From: CAVXXD01 sp963765625 | GTDB lineage: Bacteria; Actinomycetota; Geothermincolia; Geothermincolales; Geothermincolaceae | Assembly (NCBI GenBank): GCA_963765625.1 | Contig: CAVXXD010000018.1 | Location: 1-64,000 of the forward strand | DNA length: 64,000 nucleotides | Direction of reading: 5' to 3' | In this document: positions 56,077 through 64,000 of the stretch, piece after piece | Layout: each line of letters begins with the position of its first letter | How positions within the stretch are numbered: the stretch's first letter is position 1 | Program-made: the position numbers and the translations under genes | The notes under the pieces: generated by a model | Database searches by the model: none | What the model was told of the DNA's origin: nothing | What the model saw: only the letters and a program-made list of their open reading frames with translations

Positions 56077-57471
56077 TTGAACAGAAAGAAAACCTCTATT
56101 ATCGTTCTTTCCCTGATCTCTCTACCGCTTATGGCCGGACTGAACAGTTCCGGCTGTGCCGGTAAGGGGATTCCCGGGGTCAGGGCGGAAGAAACAACGG
56201 TCGGAACCATCACCTCCCAGGTCTCGGCAACGGGCAAGCTGGAATCGGCGGGAACGACCGACGTGGTCCCCATCGCCGGCGGCACCATCGGTGAGCTCAT
56301 GGTCTCGGACGGAGACGAGGTGGAGGCGGGCGAGGTGTTGGCCGTGCTGCAGCAGGGGAGCCTGGACACCGCGGCCGAGCAGGCCTACTCCAGCTACCTG
56401 ACTACCGCTTCCATGGGTGACCTCATGGAAGGCATGTGGAGCAACTCCATAATGTCGTTCGAATCCATGTCGGTGGCCATGCAGAGCCTTACGGCCATCC
56501 AGAGCCAGGCGGACGACATGGTCATGACCTTCTTCGACATCACGCCGACCCTCGCCGCCTTTCTCCCGCCCAGCCAGCAGCAGCAGGTGCTCTCGTGGAT
56601 AGGCGAGCAGAAGTCCGAATACCTGGACAACGTCAGCAGCCGCCCAGCCCTGCAGTTGCCCAGCCCGACATCATACCCTTCCACCGCGGCGGCGGCGGAC
56701 GCGGCCAGGAGCGCTCTCGCTCTTCAGAATTATCAGCTGGCCGAGGCGGGCAAGAGTGACCCCAGGCTGGTTGCTCCCATCTCCGGCGCCGTGGTGTTCA
56801 CCCCGCCCTCCGGCCTCTTCCCCTCGGACCTGCTCAGCGGCATTACCAGCAGCCTCGGCGGGCTCTCGAGCGGCCTGGCGGCCCTGGGAGGCGCTTCTTC
56901 CCTGGGCGGAGACCTGAGTGGCATGCTCTCCGGCCTCTTTCCCTCCGACGAGATCACCACCGGCACCAAGGTGACAGCCGGGCAAGCCATTTTCCAGATC
57001 GTGGACCTGCAGAACATGAAGGTCAAGGCGCAGGTGGAGGAGTCCGATATACCCAGGGTGAAGAAAGGACAGAAGGTAAAGGTGATGCTGGACGCCTACC
57101 CGGAGGAGGAATTCTACGGCAAGGTCGTACAGGTCGGCGCCAAGGGCGAGGGCGGCTCGTCAGGCACCACCGTCTTCCCCGTGACCATACAGATGGACCG
57201 CACCGAGATCCCCCTGAGGATCGGCTACAACGCGGTGGTGGACATAGAGGTCATGAGGAGCGAGAACGTCATAGTCATTCAGTCCGGCGCCCTGGTGAAA
57301 TCGGGGGGCGAAGTATATGTCTACGTCGTGGACAGGGGGGTCGCTGTCCGCCGGGATGTGGTCGTGGGCATGGAGTCCGAGGACCTCGTGGAGATCAAAG
57401 AAGGCCTGGAAGAAGGCGAGCAAATAGTGGTCGAAGGAGCAAACAAGGTCAAACCAGGCTCGCGGATCTGA
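56077..57471 (+). CDS. Periplasmic adaptor (HlyD/MacA-like) lipoprotein
   Basis: A 464-residue membrane fusion protein. A signal with a lipobox-like LNSSGC occupies residues of about 1-27. The biotinyl-lipoyl-like halves are VSATGKLESAGTTDVVPIAGG-type sequence with GDEVEAGEVLAVLQQG, and the later SDPRLVAPISGAVVF. The barrel domain includes MKVKAQVEESDIPRVKKGQKVKV and RIGYNAVVDIEV. Between them lies an insertion rich in Ser/Gly/Leu (residues of about 230-290, SDLLSGITSSLGGLSSG) instead of a long coiled coil. TTG start with AGGAGG directly upstream. It acts with the following ATPase and permease. Confidence 0.88.
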   Translation: MNRKKTSIIVLSLISLPLMAGLNSSGCAGKGIPGVRAEETTVGTITSQVSATGKLESAGTTDVVPIAGGTIGELMVSDGDEVEAGEVLAVLQQGSLDTAAEQAYSSYLTTASMGDLMEGMWSNSIMSFESMSVAMQSLTAIQSQADDMVMTFFDITPTLAAFLPPSQQQQVLSWIGEQKSEYLDNVSSRPALQLPSPTSYPSTAAAADAARSALALQNYQLAEAGKSDPRLVAPISGAVVFTPPSGLFPSDLLSGITSSLGGLSSGLAALGGASSLGGDLSGMLSGLFPSDEITTGTKVTAGQAIFQIVDLQNMKVKAQVEESDIPRVKKGQKVKVMLDAYPEEEFYGKVVQVGAKGEGGSSGTTVFPVTIQMDRTEIPLRIGYNAVVDIEVMRSENVIVIQSGALVKSGGEVYVYVVDRGVAVRRDVVVGMESEDLVEIKEGLEEGEQIVVEGANKVKPGSRI

Positions 57472-57495
57472 CCGCGGCTACAGCGGGTGGAGCAG

Positions 57496-58896
57496 ATGGA
57501 CGAAGACAGCGACAAGGCCTTCAATGGCGGCCGCCAGGCTACCATCAGGGTACAGGACGTCAAGAAGATCTACCGTATGGACGGAGTCGAAGTCGCCGCC
57601 CTGAAAGGGGTCAGCCTCGACATCGAGCTGGGCGAGTTCGTGGCCATCATGGGAACCTCCGGATCGGGAAAATCAACCCTTATGCACATCACCGGATGCC
57701 TGGACCGTCCTACCGAAGGAGCCATCTACCTCGACGGCATCGACATCAGCGAACTGAACGACAACAGCCTGGCCGACATCCGCAACAAGAAGATCGGTTT
57801 CATCTTCCAGTCTTTCAATCTACTGGCGCGTACCGCCGCCATCACCAACGTGGAGCTGCCCCTTCTTTATGCGGGCGTACCCCGCGGCGAAAGACGGAGA
57901 AGGGCCAAGGAAGCACTGGAGAGGGTCGGACTGGGCCAGCGCCTCGGCCATTTTCCCAGCCAGCTGTCGGGTGGGGAACAGCAGAGGGTGGCCATCGCCA
58001 GGGCCCTTATCAACAACCCCTCGCTGGTGCTGGCGGATGAGCCCACCGGGAACCTCGATTCACGCTCGGGGGCCGAGGTCATGCGCATCCTGGGAGAGCT
58101 GCACGAACGGGGCATCACCCTGATCATGGTCACCCACGATCGCACTACGGCAGAGCATGCCGACCGCATCATCCACATCAAAGACGGCCTGATCGTCGGC
58201 GACGAAAAGGTGGACCGCATCCATGTAGAGCTGACGCCCGAAGCGGAGGAAGCCTCCGCGCTCCTGGAAGAGGGGCCCGTACCGGGAGAGGCGGGAGCCG
58301 CGCCGGCCGAACCCCTGTCGGCATTAACGTTGGAACCCGCGCCGGCGGAGCCGGCGGAGCCGGTTCCGGTGGAAGCGAAGGCCGCCTCAGAGGATGAGGC
58401 GGTGGCCCCGGCGGAAAAGATGCCCGGCGCTCCGGTTCCGGACGCCGTTCCCGCCGAAGCCCCGCTCGCGACAGGCGAAGTGGCCGGGGCGGCTGCCGCC
58501 GGGGCCGAAAGGGATGCCGGCGATCCCGGTGAGCCTTGCTCCCCCTGGATCGACAGCATCAAAGGAGAGGAGCCTGTCAGGGCCGAACCCGCGGAAGTGA
58601 CGGCGCCGGTGGCGGAAGAACCCGCCCCTGCCGAAGAACCCGCTCTTGCCCTTGCCGAAGAGCCGGCCCCTGCCGTCAAGCCATCCACCGCCAAGAAGCC
58701 CGCGGCCGCCAAGAAGCCATCCACCGCCAAGAAGCCCGCGGCCGCCAAAAAACCGTCCCCGGCTAAAAAGCCCGCAGCCGCCAAAAAACCGTCCCCGGCT
58801 AAAAAGCCCGCTGCCGCCAAGAAGGCATCCACCGTCGATAAAAAGGCAGACGGGTCGGGCATGGACAGCACCAGGGGCGGGAGCAAGGGGGCATAG
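57496..58896 (+). CDS. ABC transporter ATPase (MacB/LolD type) with long repetitive tail
   Basis: A 466-residue protein. Residues of about 12-240 are a standard LolD/MacB-type ATPase: Walker A MGTSGSGKSTLMHI, Q-loop IFQSFNLLARTAA, signature QLSGGEQQRVAIARAL, Walker B LVLADEPTGNLDS, H-loop VTHDRTT. The remaining 225 residues are low complexity: an acidic Glu/Ala/Pro-rich region (about 240-390) and then a basic KKPAAAK-type repeat of 12-residue units. Such tails are not part of the family. The charge switch from acidic to basic is notable. ATG 57496 is preferred (GGTGGAG upstream). Confidence 0.92.
   Translation: MDEDSDKAFNGGRQATIRVQDVKKIYRMDGVEVAALKGVSLDIELGEFVAIMGTSGSGKSTLMHITGCLDRPTEGAIYLDGIDISELNDNSLADIRNKKIGFIFQSFNLLARTAAITNVELPLLYAGVPRGERRRRAKEALERVGLGQRLGHFPSQLSGGEQQRVAIARALINNPSLVLADEPTGNLDSRSGAEVMRILGELHERGITLIMVTHDRTTAEHADRIIHIKDGLIVGDEKVDRIHVELTPEAEEASALLEEGPVPGEAGAAPAEPLSALTLEPAPAEPAEPVPVEAKAASEDEAVAPAEKMPGAPVPDAVPAEAPLATGEVAGAAAAGAERDAGDPGEPCSPWIDSIKGEEPVRAEPAEVTAPVAEEPAPAEEPALALAEEPAPAVKPSTAKKPAAAKKPSTAKKPAAAKKPSPAKKPAAAKKPSPAKKPAAAKKASTVDKKADGSGMDSTRGGSKGA
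58678..58845 (+). repeat. 36-base tandem repeat encoding KPSTAKKPAAAK units
   Basis: Four full 36-base units (58678, 58714, 58750 and 58786) and a partial fifth encode KPS(T/P)AKKPAAAK. Units 1-2 are nearly identical to each other, as are units 3-4, suggesting pairwise duplication. It resembles histone H1-like tails and may be prone to copy-number change. Confidence 0.9.
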
Positions 58897-58899
58897 CCC

Positions 58900-60120
58900 T
58901 TGAACTTCTTCGAAAGCCTGCGCACTTCCCTGATCGCGCTACGCGCCAACAAGATGCGCGCCTTCCTCACCATGCTGGGCGTGATCATCGGCGTAGGGGC
59001 GGTGATCATGATGGTCTCTCTCGGGCTGGGAGCCAAGACCGAGGTGAGCTCATCCATCGAAGCCATCGGCTCCAACCTGCTCATGGTGGTACCCGGGCAG
59101 ATCGATCTCAACAATATCATCGGCAAGGACCCTTCTCAGATACGCGGCGGGATGGGGACCCAGGCCAACCACATCCGCCCGGAGGTCGCGGATTCCCTTC
59201 AGGACAACCTCCCGGAGGGCTTCTATGCCGCGCCCCTCATGATCGACACCCGGGCCATGAGCTACGGCTCGCGGGAGCACTTCACTCAGGTGGTGGGCAC
59301 CAACGAGAACTATCCCCAGGTCAGGGGATACACCATGGCCGAAGGGGAGTTCTTTTCCCGCATGGACAAGAATCGCGACGTCTGCGTCATCGGCCCCAAC
59401 GTGGCCGAGGTCCTGTTCGGGGGGATGGATCCGCTGGGCAAACAGATCACCATCGGAAGCCACAGGTTCACGGTCCTCGGGGTCACCGCCCCCAAAGGGA
59501 AGACCTTCTTCGTAAATAACGACGACATGGTGTGGATACCCTACAGTAAGATGTCCCGCTACTTCGGCAAAACCGTCGTCGACGACATCATGGTCCAGGC
59601 ACCCGACAAGGCCGGGGTGGAGGATGTGAAGCCGATCATCGAGGAGACCATGAGCCAGAACAACCTGACGAACTACGAATACACCGTCATAACCCAGGAC
59701 GACCTGGTGGCCTTCGCCGACTCGATCCTGCGCATCCTGACCTACCTGCTGGGGGCTATTGCCGGTATTTCCCTGCTGGTTGGAGGCATCGGCATCATGA
59801 ACATCATGCTGGTATCGGTGACCGAGCGGACGCGTGAGATCGGCATCCGCAAGGCCATTGGGGCGAAGACGCAGGAGGTGATGTTCCAGTTCCTGCTGGA
59901 GAGCATGACCATCAGCCTGGTGGGCGGCATCATCGGCATCATCTTCGCCTGGGTGGGGGCGACAGCCATCAGCAACGTCCTCGACATACCCGCCAACATG
60001 ACCCTGTGGGCGGTAGCCCTGGCCTTCTTCTTCTCCGCCGGGGTCGGCATCTTCTTCGGCGTCTATCCGGCGTACAAGGCGGCGCGGCTCGACCCCATAA
60101 CCTCGCTCCGCCACGAGTAG
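58900..60120 (+). CDS. ABC transporter permease, MacB/FtsX type
   Basis: A 406-residue permease. The first helix region reads SLIALRANKMRAFLTMLGVIIGVGAVIMMVSLGLG, followed by a large extracytoplasmic MacB-PCD domain (residues of about 50-270). Three C-terminal helices follow, with the FtsX hallmark GGIGIMNIMLVSVTERTREIGIRKAIGA and a final YPAYKAARLDPITSLRHE. It starts three bases after the ATPase gene (TTG). The complex is expected to export small molecules or lipoproteins with the adaptor by a mechanotransmission-type mechanism. Confidence 0.95.
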   Translation: MNFFESLRTSLIALRANKMRAFLTMLGVIIGVGAVIMMVSLGLGAKTEVSSSIEAIGSNLLMVVPGQIDLNNIIGKDPSQIRGGMGTQANHIRPEVADSLQDNLPEGFYAAPLMIDTRAMSYGSREHFTQVVGTNENYPQVRGYTMAEGEFFSRMDKNRDVCVIGPNVAEVLFGGMDPLGKQITIGSHRFTVLGVTAPKGKTFFVNNDDMVWIPYSKMSRYFGKTVVDDIMVQAPDKAGVEDVKPIIEETMSQNNLTNYEYTVITQDDLVAFADSILRILTYLLGAIAGISLLVGGIGIMNIMLVSVTERTREIGIRKAIGAKTQEVMFQFLLESMTISLVGGIIGIIFAWVGATAISNVLDIPANMTLWAVALAFFFSAGVGIFFGVYPAYKAARLDPITSLRHE

Positions 60121-60230
60121 CGTTGGATGAGGAAGGAGCGGCGGGTGCCGGCAGCGAAAAATCAATACAAGGCGATTACCGGCCACCAGCCGCTTCAGGC
60201 GATAATGAGGATTAGAGAGGAAGGATCGAC

Positions 60231-60506
60231 ATGCATGCAGCCAGGGAAAAACTGCGGGTCGAGATATTCACGGCCAACCAGCGGATACTGGCCGACATAT
60301 TTATCTTTCCAGGCGCGCGCCTCACTGACATCATGACCGCGAGGGAGGCCCAGTCGTTCATCGCCCTGACCAACGTGGAAGCTTACGACGTACTCAACGG
60401 GAGAGAGTTATTCCACACCGATTTCGCCAACATCAACAAAAACCACATCGTGTTGATACACCCCATGTCCGTCCCTGAGGAGCGCATGGAAAAGCCCGAC
60501 TTCTAG
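60231..60506 (+). CDS. Small conserved-looking protein of unknown function
   Basis: A 91-residue protein that I cannot assign. It reads as a compact mixed fold (KLRVEIFTANQRILADIFIFP, ARLTDIMTAREAQSFIALTN, HIVLIHPMSVPEERM). GAGGAAGGA lies just upstream of ATG 60231, supporting translation. It lies 110 bases beyond the permease and convergent to the next gene. Confidence 0.65.
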   Translation: MHAAREKLRVEIFTANQRILADIFIFPGARLTDIMTAREAQSFIALTNVEAYDVLNGRELFHTDFANINKNHIVLIHPMSVPEERMEKPDF

Positions 60507-60525
60507 GGCGCCGGCCCGTGGAGCG

Positions 60526-60951
60526 CTAGTAGTCGAAGGCAACCGTGGTGGTGACCACGGCTTCGGTGAAGGGGGCCAGGTAGCTTATGTTGTAGAAAAG
60601 AAAGGTCCTGGTTATCCTCTTGGAAGTAAAAGAAAGGACCTGCTGCCCGCTCTCGTTTTTATAGCTCCCGATCTCTCCCACCAGGCGGGCGTCCTCACGC
60701 ACAAGGCCCTCTTCCACCGCGGTCTTCACTTTTTCGAGGTCGCCATGGCTGTTCTTGAACTCCAGGATGGCTACATCCCCCAGGTCGCCGGCGATGTCGT
60801 GCAGCCTGAACTGGTTGGCGAGGATGGGCCCCATCTGCGTGACGGCGAGGGCCACGATGATGGCCGCCAGCCCTATTTTTACCAGGAAGACCAGGGTTTG
60901 CCCCCGCTCGTCGGTGAGCCTGTCTCTTAACAGGCGGCCTGCTTCACTCAT
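60526..60951 (-). CDS. Membrane-anchored protein with TadE/pilin-like N-terminus
   Basis: A 141-residue protein. The N-terminus reads LTDERGQTLVFLVKIGLAAIIVALAV, a basic/acidic lead with a single hydrophobic segment like Flp pilins and TadE-type pseudopilins. The rest is outside: FRLHDIAGDLGDVAILEFKN, then VEEGLVREDARLVGEIG and ending VVTTTVAFDY. No other pilus genes are seen nearby, so the resemblance may only reflect a membrane anchor. Function unknown. Confidence 0.65.
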   Translation of the reverse strand: MSEAGRLLRDRLTDERGQTLVFLVKIGLAAIIVALAVTQMGPILANQFRLHDIAGDLGDVAILEFKNSHGDLEKVKTAVEEGLVREDARLVGEIGSYKNESGQQVLSFTSKRITRTFLFYNISYLAPFTEAVVTTTVAFDY

Positions 60952-61047
60952 AAGAAAACCTTTCTCTCGGTCTTTGTCGATTTATTCGACGCAGGGCCTC
61001 CTCGACCTTTAACCCGCCACACCGTCCCGCCCGGCGCCACGGCGCCG

Positions 61048-62742
61048 TCAAGCACCTGCTTTCCTGGAGGGCAGGTGGCGCCGGGCGGCCTGCTTGATGA
61101 CTTCCAGCTCGCTTACCTTCAGGGCGGAGGCCACGTAGAGGAAGGCCGCGCCGCCCAGCAATACCGGCAGGACCACGCAGAGCAGGTCCGAGGCCAGTTC
61201 GTGGGGCGGGAAGCCCGCCTCCACCAGGTACAGGCTGCCGTAGATGACCAGGGCCATCACCCCCGAAGCCGCCACCACCTTGGCCAGGGTCTCCAGGATG
61301 GCTCGCCCCCCGATGCGCTTCAGCCGGTGCCGCAGGACCGACCCGTCGATGAGCATGGAGAAAAGATAGGCGATGCTGAACCCCAGGGCCAATCCTTTCA
61401 CCCCCATGGCTTCGAAGAGGATGTAATTAGCCGCCATGTTGATGGCCACCACGAAACAATTGATGATCAGCGGGGTGCGGGTGTCCTGCATGGAGTAGAA
61501 GGTCTTGGTCAGCAGCATGTCCACCGAATAGGGCACCAGCCCGAGGGCCAGGAAGAAGAGCACCCCCGAGAGGAGCTCGGTGTCACCGGACTTGAAGAAG
61601 CCGTGCTCGAGCAGGAGGGTGATGATGCGGCCGTTGAGCATGAGGTAGATGACGCAACAGGGAACGATGGCCACCAGGGTGGCGCGTATCCCCATGGCCA
61701 GGTTGGTGCGGAAGCCTTCCCAGTCCGCCAGGGTGGCCCGCTCGCTCATGGAGGGGAAGAGGGCGGTTATTATGGAGACGGCGAAGATACCGTAGGGGAG
61801 CATGAAGAAGAGCTGGGCATACTGGTAGGAAGGGACCCCCCCGTCTTCCTGGATAGCCAGCGCGAACATGAACCAGGTGCCCACCTGCCAGAGGAGGATG
61901 TAGCCCATCAGGGGCACGGCGAGCCGGCCTATCTTGCGGATGGCCGGGTGGTGAAGGTCGAAGACCGGACTCCAGCGGATGCCGAGTTTCCACATGGCCG
62001 GGATCTGCACCAGGGCCTGGGCCGCCACCCCCAGCGTGGTCCCTACGGCCAGCACCACCAGGTGGAGGTTGTTGTCACGCGCCCCGGGCAGCAGGGCGAA
62101 GACCGCCACCGTGGCTATGACCACCACGTTGTTGGCGATGGGCGCGAAAGCAGGCACGGTGAAGTGGCGGTGGGAATTGAGCAGCCCGCCGAAGATGGCC
62201 GCCAATCCGTAAAAGACTATCTGGGGCATGAAGAAACGCAAAAAGAAGGTGGCTTGCGACCGCACCATCTCCGTGCTGACGTCGGAGGTGGAATAGGACC
62301 CGAAGATGGTCATCAACCGGATGACCAGGGGGCTTGCGAATATCCCCACCACTGTTACCAGGGCCAGGATGGCCAGGCTGATGTTGGTGGCCGAACTGGC
62401 GACGTAATAGGCTTCTTCCCGGGACCGGGTGGAGAGGTATTCCACGAACACCGGTATGAACAGGGAGGCTAGGACGCCCCCGATCACCAGGTCGTAGACC
62501 ATGTTGGGGATGGAGTTGGCCAGGTTGTAGGTGGACGGCAGGTTGGTCTGGCCGTACTGCAGGGTCAGGCCGAGCACGTAGGCGAGAGCGGCGTAGCGCA
62601 TGAAGCCGGTGAGGCGGGACAGGGTGGTCCCGGCGGCCATGACCGCGGCGTTGCGCGCGTGGGTCAAAGGGGCGCCTCCCTGACCTTCAGGTTCCGGCCC
62701 TCCTGCCGGCCCAGCCACCGGCGGGGCCTCAGGAATGCTCAT
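61048..62742 (-). CDS. murJ: Lipid II flippase MurJ (MviN)
   Basis: MurJ flips lipid II across the membrane for peptidoglycan synthesis. The 564-residue protein has an N-terminal Pro/Gly-rich cytoplasmic stretch, then about 14 helices. MVN/MATE markers include AAVMAAGTTLSRLTGFMRYAAL, ANSIPNMVYDLVIGGVLASLFIPVF, and FALLPGARDNNLHL. The sequence is complete and ends at 61048. It overlaps the upstream DUF6049-like gene by 14 bases. In Mycobacterium a DUF6049 protein and MurJ are likewise adjacent near the origin. Confidence 0.95.
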   Translation of the reverse strand: MSIPEAPPVAGPAGGPEPEGQGGAPLTHARNAAVMAAGTTLSRLTGFMRYAALAYVLGLTLQYGQTNLPSTYNLANSIPNMVYDLVIGGVLASLFIPVFVEYLSTRSREEAYYVASSATNISLAILALVTVVGIFASPLVIRLMTIFGSYSTSDVSTEMVRSQATFFLRFFMPQIVFYGLAAIFGGLLNSHRHFTVPAFAPIANNVVVIATVAVFALLPGARDNNLHLVVLAVGTTLGVAAQALVQIPAMWKLGIRWSPVFDLHHPAIRKIGRLAVPLMGYILLWQVGTWFMFALAIQEDGGVPSYQYAQLFFMLPYGIFAVSIITALFPSMSERATLADWEGFRTNLAMGIRATLVAIVPCCVIYLMLNGRIITLLLEHGFFKSGDTELLSGVLFFLALGLVPYSVDMLLTKTFYSMQDTRTPLIINCFVVAINMAANYILFEAMGVKGLALGFSIAYLFSMLIDGSVLRHRLKRIGGRAILETLAKVVAASGVMALVIYGSLYLVEAGFPPHELASDLLCVVLPVLLGGAAFLYVASALKVSELEVIKQAARRHLPSRKAGA

Positions 62743-63997
62743 GCCTGCCCCGTTTGCCCCAGTGGCTCATTCTCCGCAGCAGCATGGCCAGGAGTAGCGC
62801 CCCCAGCAGGGCGGCCAGGAAGATCAGGGCCAGGGTGTTCAGGCTCGAGGTCCGCAGGTTCACGGTGGAACGGGAGATCTCCAGCCCTTCACCCGTCAGG
62901 ACGATGTCCAGAAGGAAACTGCCTTTGCGCTGGGTCTCCACGTCGAACTGGAAGCGGTTGTCCTGTGGGTTGACCACGACTTCCCGCTGGTTGCCCTCAG
63001 GGAAGATGACGGAAGTGTCTGAGAGTATCAGGTCCGCCTTGATGGGATAATCATTGGTGTTGCTCACCGCTACGGTCAACACCCCTTTGGTGCTGGCCAG
63101 AGTGACTGTGCCCCTTTCCTGTACCTGGACGCCCGCCATTTCGCCGGAGACACGGTCGTTTAAGGACTGCAGCACCTGCTCGCCACGCGACTGGTAGCCC
63201 TCCAGGTAGAGGTCGGCGTTCTCAGCGGCGAGGACGTCGGCGTAGAGCAAGTCCTTCAGAGAGTTTTCCTCGAAGAGCAAGTCGCGATAGGCCATGGTAA
63301 AGGTGCGGGTCTCGTCCAGCTGGCCGAAGAGAACGGGGTCGGCTTCGAGGAAGGCCGCCGGCAGCACGGCTGGCCCCTCCGGCATCGCCACCTCGTCCAG
63401 CGCCGCGTCCGGCAGGGCCGTCTGGAGCCAGGGCGCCGATTCCAGGGCGGCGTAGATCTGGTCCATCAGCCGGGCTTCGGGCTGGAAGTCGTCCGGGAAG
63501 GCCAGCAGGCAGGCCCTCTTCTCGGCCGGCCTGTCTCCCTGCATCAGGAAGGTCTCGGCCAGCAGGTTCTCCACCACCTCCTGGTCACTCCGCTCGGTGC
63601 TGTCGTCCGCCAGGTAGGCATAGAGCTGCTCGTCCGCCACCCAGGCGTCGATGGACTGGCCTTCACCGGCATCCAGCTTGACCGGGTAGCCTGCCCTCGT
63701 ACCGGATAACAGGGCGGCCCCTTCAGCCGATGCCGCCAGGTCTTCTTCAGCTACGACGGTGTAGGTGAGCCCCTGCTCCGCCAGGATCTCCGGGGTCTGG
63801 GGGCCCAGGGCGTAACAGGGAGGAAAGAAACCGGTGTCGGGGACGGATGGGAGGAAGTCCTGGAGAACCCGCAGCCCCATGGCCACCTGCCCGCGAGCGT
63901 CATCGACCCAGCCCCTGTTCTCGAGCTGTTCCAGGTCGGCATAGGCGTAGCTGGAAGACAGCAGGCTGGCCCGGCCTTCCCCGGTGGACTTGCGCAA
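62729..63997 (-). CDS. DUF6049-like secreted/membrane protein, 5' truncated by window end
   Basis: 422 residues of the C-terminal part are present; the start lies beyond the window. The domain architecture fits the actinobacterial DUF6049 family adjacent to MurJ: a large outside domain (VPDTGFFPPCYALGPQTPEILA, LAFPDDFQPEARLMDQIYAAL), then a beta-rich region (LTVAVSNTNDYPIKADLIL), and one C-terminal helix (LALIFLAALLGALLLAMLL) with a short basic tail. Family assignment is by synteny and layout, not by a clear motif. It possibly assists MurJ or envelope assembly. Confidence 0.75.
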   Translation of the reverse strand: MRKSTGEGRASLLSSSYAYADLEQLENRGWVDDARGQVAMGLRVLQDFLPSVPDTGFFPPCYALGPQTPEILAEQGLTYTVVAEEDLAASAEGAALLSGTRAGYPVKLDAGEGQSIDAWVADEQLYAYLADDSTERSDQEVVENLLAETFLMQGDRPAEKRACLLAFPDDFQPEARLMDQIYAALESAPWLQTALPDAALDEVAMPEGPAVLPAAFLEADPVLFGQLDETRTFTMAYRDLLFEENSLKDLLYADVLAAENADLYLEGYQSRGEQVLQSLNDRVSGEMAGVQVQERGTVTLASTKGVLTVAVSNTNDYPIKADLILSDTSVIFPEGNQREVVVNPQDNRFQFDVETQRKGSFLLDIVLTGEGLEISRSTVNLRTSSLNTLALIFLAALLGALLLAMLLRRMSHWGKRGRHEHS

Positions 63998-64000
63998 GGC

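Noticed and set aside
60127..60336. 69-residue frame between the permease and the small gene at 60231
   Set aside because: It overlaps the better-supported 60231 gene in another frame and has no coherent protein character.
61075..62472. 465-residue open frame on the plus strand
   Set aside because: It is the antisense of murJ; His/Glu/Gly-rich with no recognisable fold.

Overview
The window is two unlike things joined near position 12,980. The right part (about 12,980-64,000) is one coherent, GC-rich stretch around a chromosomal replication origin. Its gene order is rsmG-mnmG-mnmE-jag-yidC-yidD-rnpA-rpmH (minus strand) facing dnaA-dnaN-recF-dciA(DUF721)-gyrB-gyrA (plus strand). DUF721 between recF and gyrB, a DUF6049-like gene directly upstream of murJ, and a lysC-asd pair all point to Actinobacteriota. 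The presence of mnmE, a large-type SRP RNA, archease/RtcB and frequent TTG/GTG starts suggest a deep-branching, probably subsurface or sediment lineage. This assignment is inference from gene order and protein character.

The left part (1 to about 12,980) looks like a patchwork of short fragments from several unrelated bacteria, nearly all with frameshifts: murB-ftsQ-ftsA (dcw cluster); the end of thymidine kinase plus a penicillin-binding transpeptidase (myxobacterium-like); a SulP transporter fused to a beta-carbonic anhydrase; the C-terminal nuclease domain of a large helicase; and an AT-rich Bacteroidota-like piece with an ATPase tail, sbcD, sbcC and a hypothetical gene. Genes are cut in mid-frame at the joins, and rsmG is cut where the patchwork meets the origin region. 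The simplest reading is a chimeric or unpolished assembly, not a natural island.

Layout of the right part. 13-20 kb: tRNA-modification genes, the ribosomal protein/RNase P/membrane insertase operon, an exact canonical parS site at the start of mnmG and a second parS-like palindrome at the start of mnmE. A short MnmG-like FAD protein sits between mnmE and mnmG. 20-29 kb: replication initiation and gyrase, with DnaA boxes on both sides of dnaA. 28.9-32.4 kb: archease and RtcB RNA ligase, a secreted protein, a zinc-ribbon membrane protein and tRNA-Ile(GAT). 32.5-38 kb: a YhaM-like HD nuclease and a MoxR-DUF58-transglutaminase operon. 38-42.9 kb: a YfhO-type membrane protein fused to a GT2 glycosyltransferase, overlapping a DegT sugar aminotransferase. 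42.9-46.4 kb: a signalling operon of KaiC-like ATPase, response regulator, two tiny membrane proteins and a PAS histidine kinase. 46.4-52 kb: SRP RNA-dnaX-ybaB-recR and lysC-asd. 52-55.5 kb: two CPBP membrane proteases, one with N-terminal zinc fingers, and a zinc-ribbon/proline-rich membrane protein. 55.6-60.1 kb: MarR regulator with a MacAB-type ABC exporter whose ATPase carries a lysine/alanine/proline repeat tail. 60-64 kb: two small unknown genes, murJ and a truncated DUF6049-like gene.

The most interesting candidates for new biology are the YfhO-GT2 fusion with its coupled aminotransferase (a one-polypeptide make-and-transfer sugar system) and the KaiC-like/two-membrane-protein/histidine-kinase operon. 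Next come the frame-disrupted MnmG paralogue and the pair of perfect palindromes at 31.4 kb.
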